From contig JAFGAR010000060.1 of assembly GCA_016933575.1 (NCBI GenBank), positions 1-32,157 on the forward strand: a stretch of DNA of 32,157 bases. The letters are read 5' to 3'. The first letter of the stretch is position 1, and every line of letters starts with the position of its first letter. Below the pieces are notes generated by a model. That model was given only the letters and a program-made list of their open reading frames with translations, made no database searches and was not told the DNA's origin. This document shows, piece after piece, positions 30,574-32,157 of this stretch. Source of the stretch: Candidatus Thorarchaeota archaeon (GTDB lineage: Archaea > Asgardarchaeota > Thorarchaeia > Thorarchaeales > Thorarchaeaceae). The translations under genes were made by a program, and so were the position numbers.

Positions 30574-32157
30574 TTAAGTATTGTTATCGGAGTCAGGTTC
30601 TTTCTCAGAGGAAATCATATCTAGATAATCCAATGCAGTGGCAAGATCTTCCTTCTTCTCAGGAGTAACTACGAGGGGAGCATTGGTAACTGACTTTTTG
30701 AGCCGGTATACAACAGCTAGTGCAACAAGTCCAAGGCTAAGACCGCTTAGTCCAATAATTAGTTCAAGTGTTGATAGAGCACGTGTTGTGGGAGAACTAG
30801 GTGTTGTTGTGGTAGTTGTTGTAGTTGTTGTAGTTGTTGTAGTTGTTGGTGTTACAGTAGGGTCGACCCAGAGAATGGATATTGATGTACTTGAAAAAAC
30901 AGTTGTTATACCCCACAAATCATCACCAGAGGCAAGAGAAACGTTGTATCCTCGTAATCCGGGAGAGTTATAGGCATAGTTTGTGTCATTCAGAGTTAGA
31001 CTACCATCATATCGCTTGTATCCATGGTCGGACCAGAAGTAATACTCAGCATACATATCAATCCCCGTGGCATTCTCGCCGGTTTCAAATGTGGTATTAG
31101 CAGGTGCAATGACGTAACATACAAGTTGTTCCCAGTACATTGTGAGAGCGGTGCCATTCATATTAATGCCTGAAATCCCATGAGTGTTCTGAGAAATAAT
31201 TGTGATATTATCAAAGGTCAGCTTGGTCAGACTATCAGGAGCATGAGATGCTCTCCATGTATCGCCAGATTGAAAGACGAGTGGAATAGAACTGATATTG
31301 TAGGAACCATCAATCACCGGAGTGTGGTCGTAAGAATACCAGAGCCGAGCATCCATGTATCCCATAGCAGTACTATCCACAATAAAACTTGGAGAACTGA
31401 GACCTGCACAGATTATCTCGTCAGATATGTACGTGAGTGAATAATCTGTATTCAGGCAGTCTAGACCATCACTTGTTACGAGGAACGTATAGTCATCTAG
31501 ACCCACGGCATCATCAGAAGTCACAGTCACGGAGAATGACCCGTCGGATTCATTGTAATCCAGAGAGGTCCATGGACTGTCAGTCACGTTCACACATTCA
31601 ACAGAGACCTCTATTGATGAAGAGCGTGGGTAAAATGTTGGCATTCCAAAGAATGAAACAGACCCATTAGCCAATATGCTTCGATTGGTACTTCCGCGAT
31701 CGGTTGTGCCAATACCATCATCGAGCCATATATCATGCAAGACAACTCGTGATTCGATATTGAGTCCTGCAGAATAGAACGTGAGTGGATTGGTTTCTCC
31801 ATCGCTATCTGAAACATGTACTCTATATTGGAGATTCGATAGGGTAGGACAGGAGAAATCGATTGTAAAATTGAAGACCATGTCAATATTGTCTCCAAAC
31901 CGCTCTGCTTCACACTCAGAAATGTCAAGGATCACCCGTTGCGAGTTGTTGCCTTCTGAGAATGAGTTGGTATCCTCGTTGTAGACCAGACTGAATACCT
32001 GCGTCGTCTGGGTTTCATCATAGACACTGAGAATCACCTGGTTTATACTTGAATATCCAGAGGGATCACTCACATTGACTGTGGTCGTAACGTAATTGTA
32101 TTCTGCAAGAAGATAATCAGTATTGACCAGACCTATTGTGACAGGCGAAGCATCAGA
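30574..32157 (-). CDS. Surface protein with Thr-rich stalk and C-terminal anchor (5' end beyond window)
   Basis: The frame is open to the right edge, so the N-terminus is missing; at least 527 residues are present. The visible part is a chain of beta-sandwich-like domains rich in Asn, Ser and Thr with many N-x-S/T sites (SYNISS, GTNRSI-type). Two blocks contain the S-x-S-x-V-x-C type strands seen in archaeal surface repeats. A run of about 14 consecutive Thr then leads to a membrane helix (LELIIGLSGLSLGLVALAVV) and a 45-residue cytoplasmic tail that is acidic at the end (DMISSEKEPDSDNNT). Such a long tail is unusual next to the 3-7 residue tails of the other anchored proteins here and could contact cytoplasmic partners. 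Function is unknown; an S-layer or adhesion role is likely. Confidence 0.75.
   Translation of the reverse strand, partial: SDASPVTIGLVNTDYLLAEYNYVTTTVNVSDPSGYSSINQVILSVYDETQTTQVFSLVYNEDTNSFSEGNNSQRVILDISECEAERFGDNIDMVFNFTIDFSCPTLSNLQYRVHVSDSDGETNPLTFYSAGLNIESRVVLHDIWLDDGIGTTDRGSTNRSILANGSVSFFGMPTFYPRSSSIEVSVECVNVTDSPWTSLDYNESDGSFSVTVTSDDAVGLDDYTFLVTSDGLDCLNTDYSLTYISDEIICAGLSSPSFIVDSTAMGYMDARLWYSYDHTPVIDGSYNISSIPLVFQSGDTWRASHAPDSLTKLTFDNITIISQNTHGISGINMNGTALTMYWEQLVCYVIAPANTTFETGENATGIDMYAEYYFWSDHGYKRYDGSLTLNDTNYAYNSPGLRGYNVSLASGDDLWGITTVFSSTSISILWVDPTVTPTTTTTTTTTTTTTTTPSSPTTRALSTLELIIGLSGLSLGLVALAVVYRLKKSVTNAPLVVTPEKKEDLATALDYLDMISSEKEPDSDNNT
30812..30847. repeat. Four perfect 9-bp repeats coding the poly-Thr stalk
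   Basis: GTAGTTGTT is repeated four times without mismatch (30812-30847), flanked by degenerate GTTGTTGTG and GTTGGTGTT units. On the coding strand each unit is AACAACTAC shifted to read Thr-Thr-Thr. Such a microsatellite can change length by replication slippage in steps of three Thr without breaking the frame, so stalk length may vary between strains. Confidence 0.85.

Overview
The window looks like a chromosomal segment of an archaeon, most plausibly an Asgard lineage close to Thorarchaeota. That placement is inferred from gene style; no rRNA or marker gene is present to fix it. Pointers are TATA boxes about 25 nt before likely transcription starts, purine-rich Shine-Dalgarno (SD) sites matching GGAGGTGA, large secreted proteins with Thr-rich stalks and a C-terminal membrane anchor, and short intergenic gaps. 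No tRNA, rRNA, CRISPR array, insertion sequence or phage gene was seen.

Region 1 (1-4.4 kb): a small four-helix membrane protein, two unrecognised minus-strand genes (one a possible beta-grasp protein), a radical SAM enzyme with a C-terminal winged-helix-like extension, a flavodoxin-like protein, and a PadR-family repressor. The PadR promoter carries a perfect 14-bp inverted repeat over its predicted transcription start, suggesting autoregulation.

Region 2 (4.4-17.2 kb): a cell-surface/secretome block. It holds a very large membrane-anchored gingipain-like (C25-type) protease now split by a frameshift, a polytopic membrane protein, a secreted EEP-fold nuclease with five lamin-tail repeats at an exact 405-bp period, and a seven-bladed SBBP beta-propeller protein. 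The propeller protein has a stalk of 14-residue repeats, six of which carry an N-glycosylation sequon at the same position. The nuclease and propeller genes end in clear hairpin terminators.

Region 3 (17.3-27.1 kb): mainly cytosolic metabolism and signalling. An aminotransferase and a beta-keto acid cleavage enzyme form an operon. These are followed by a soluble triple-PAS histidine kinase, a TPR protein, a zinc-ribbon protein, a PhzF-family protein with a small membrane partner, and a prolyl oligopeptidase with an intact catalytic triad.

Region 4 (27.1-32.2 kb): an internally duplicated membrane protein, a decayed PKD-domain surface-protein remnant, a MinD/ParA-like ATPase facing a coiled-coil winged-helix regulator, and a Thr-stalked surface protein cut by the right edge.

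Three genes (14.27, 22.9 and 27.2 kb) have coding-like sequence upstream of their first canonical start, reaching back to a well-placed SD followed by ATT, CTG or ATC. This suggests near-cognate initiation and is worth testing. Peptide-degrading enzymes, amino-acid catabolism genes and secreted hydrolases together fit a heterotroph that scavenges protein and DNA, but that is inference from a short window.
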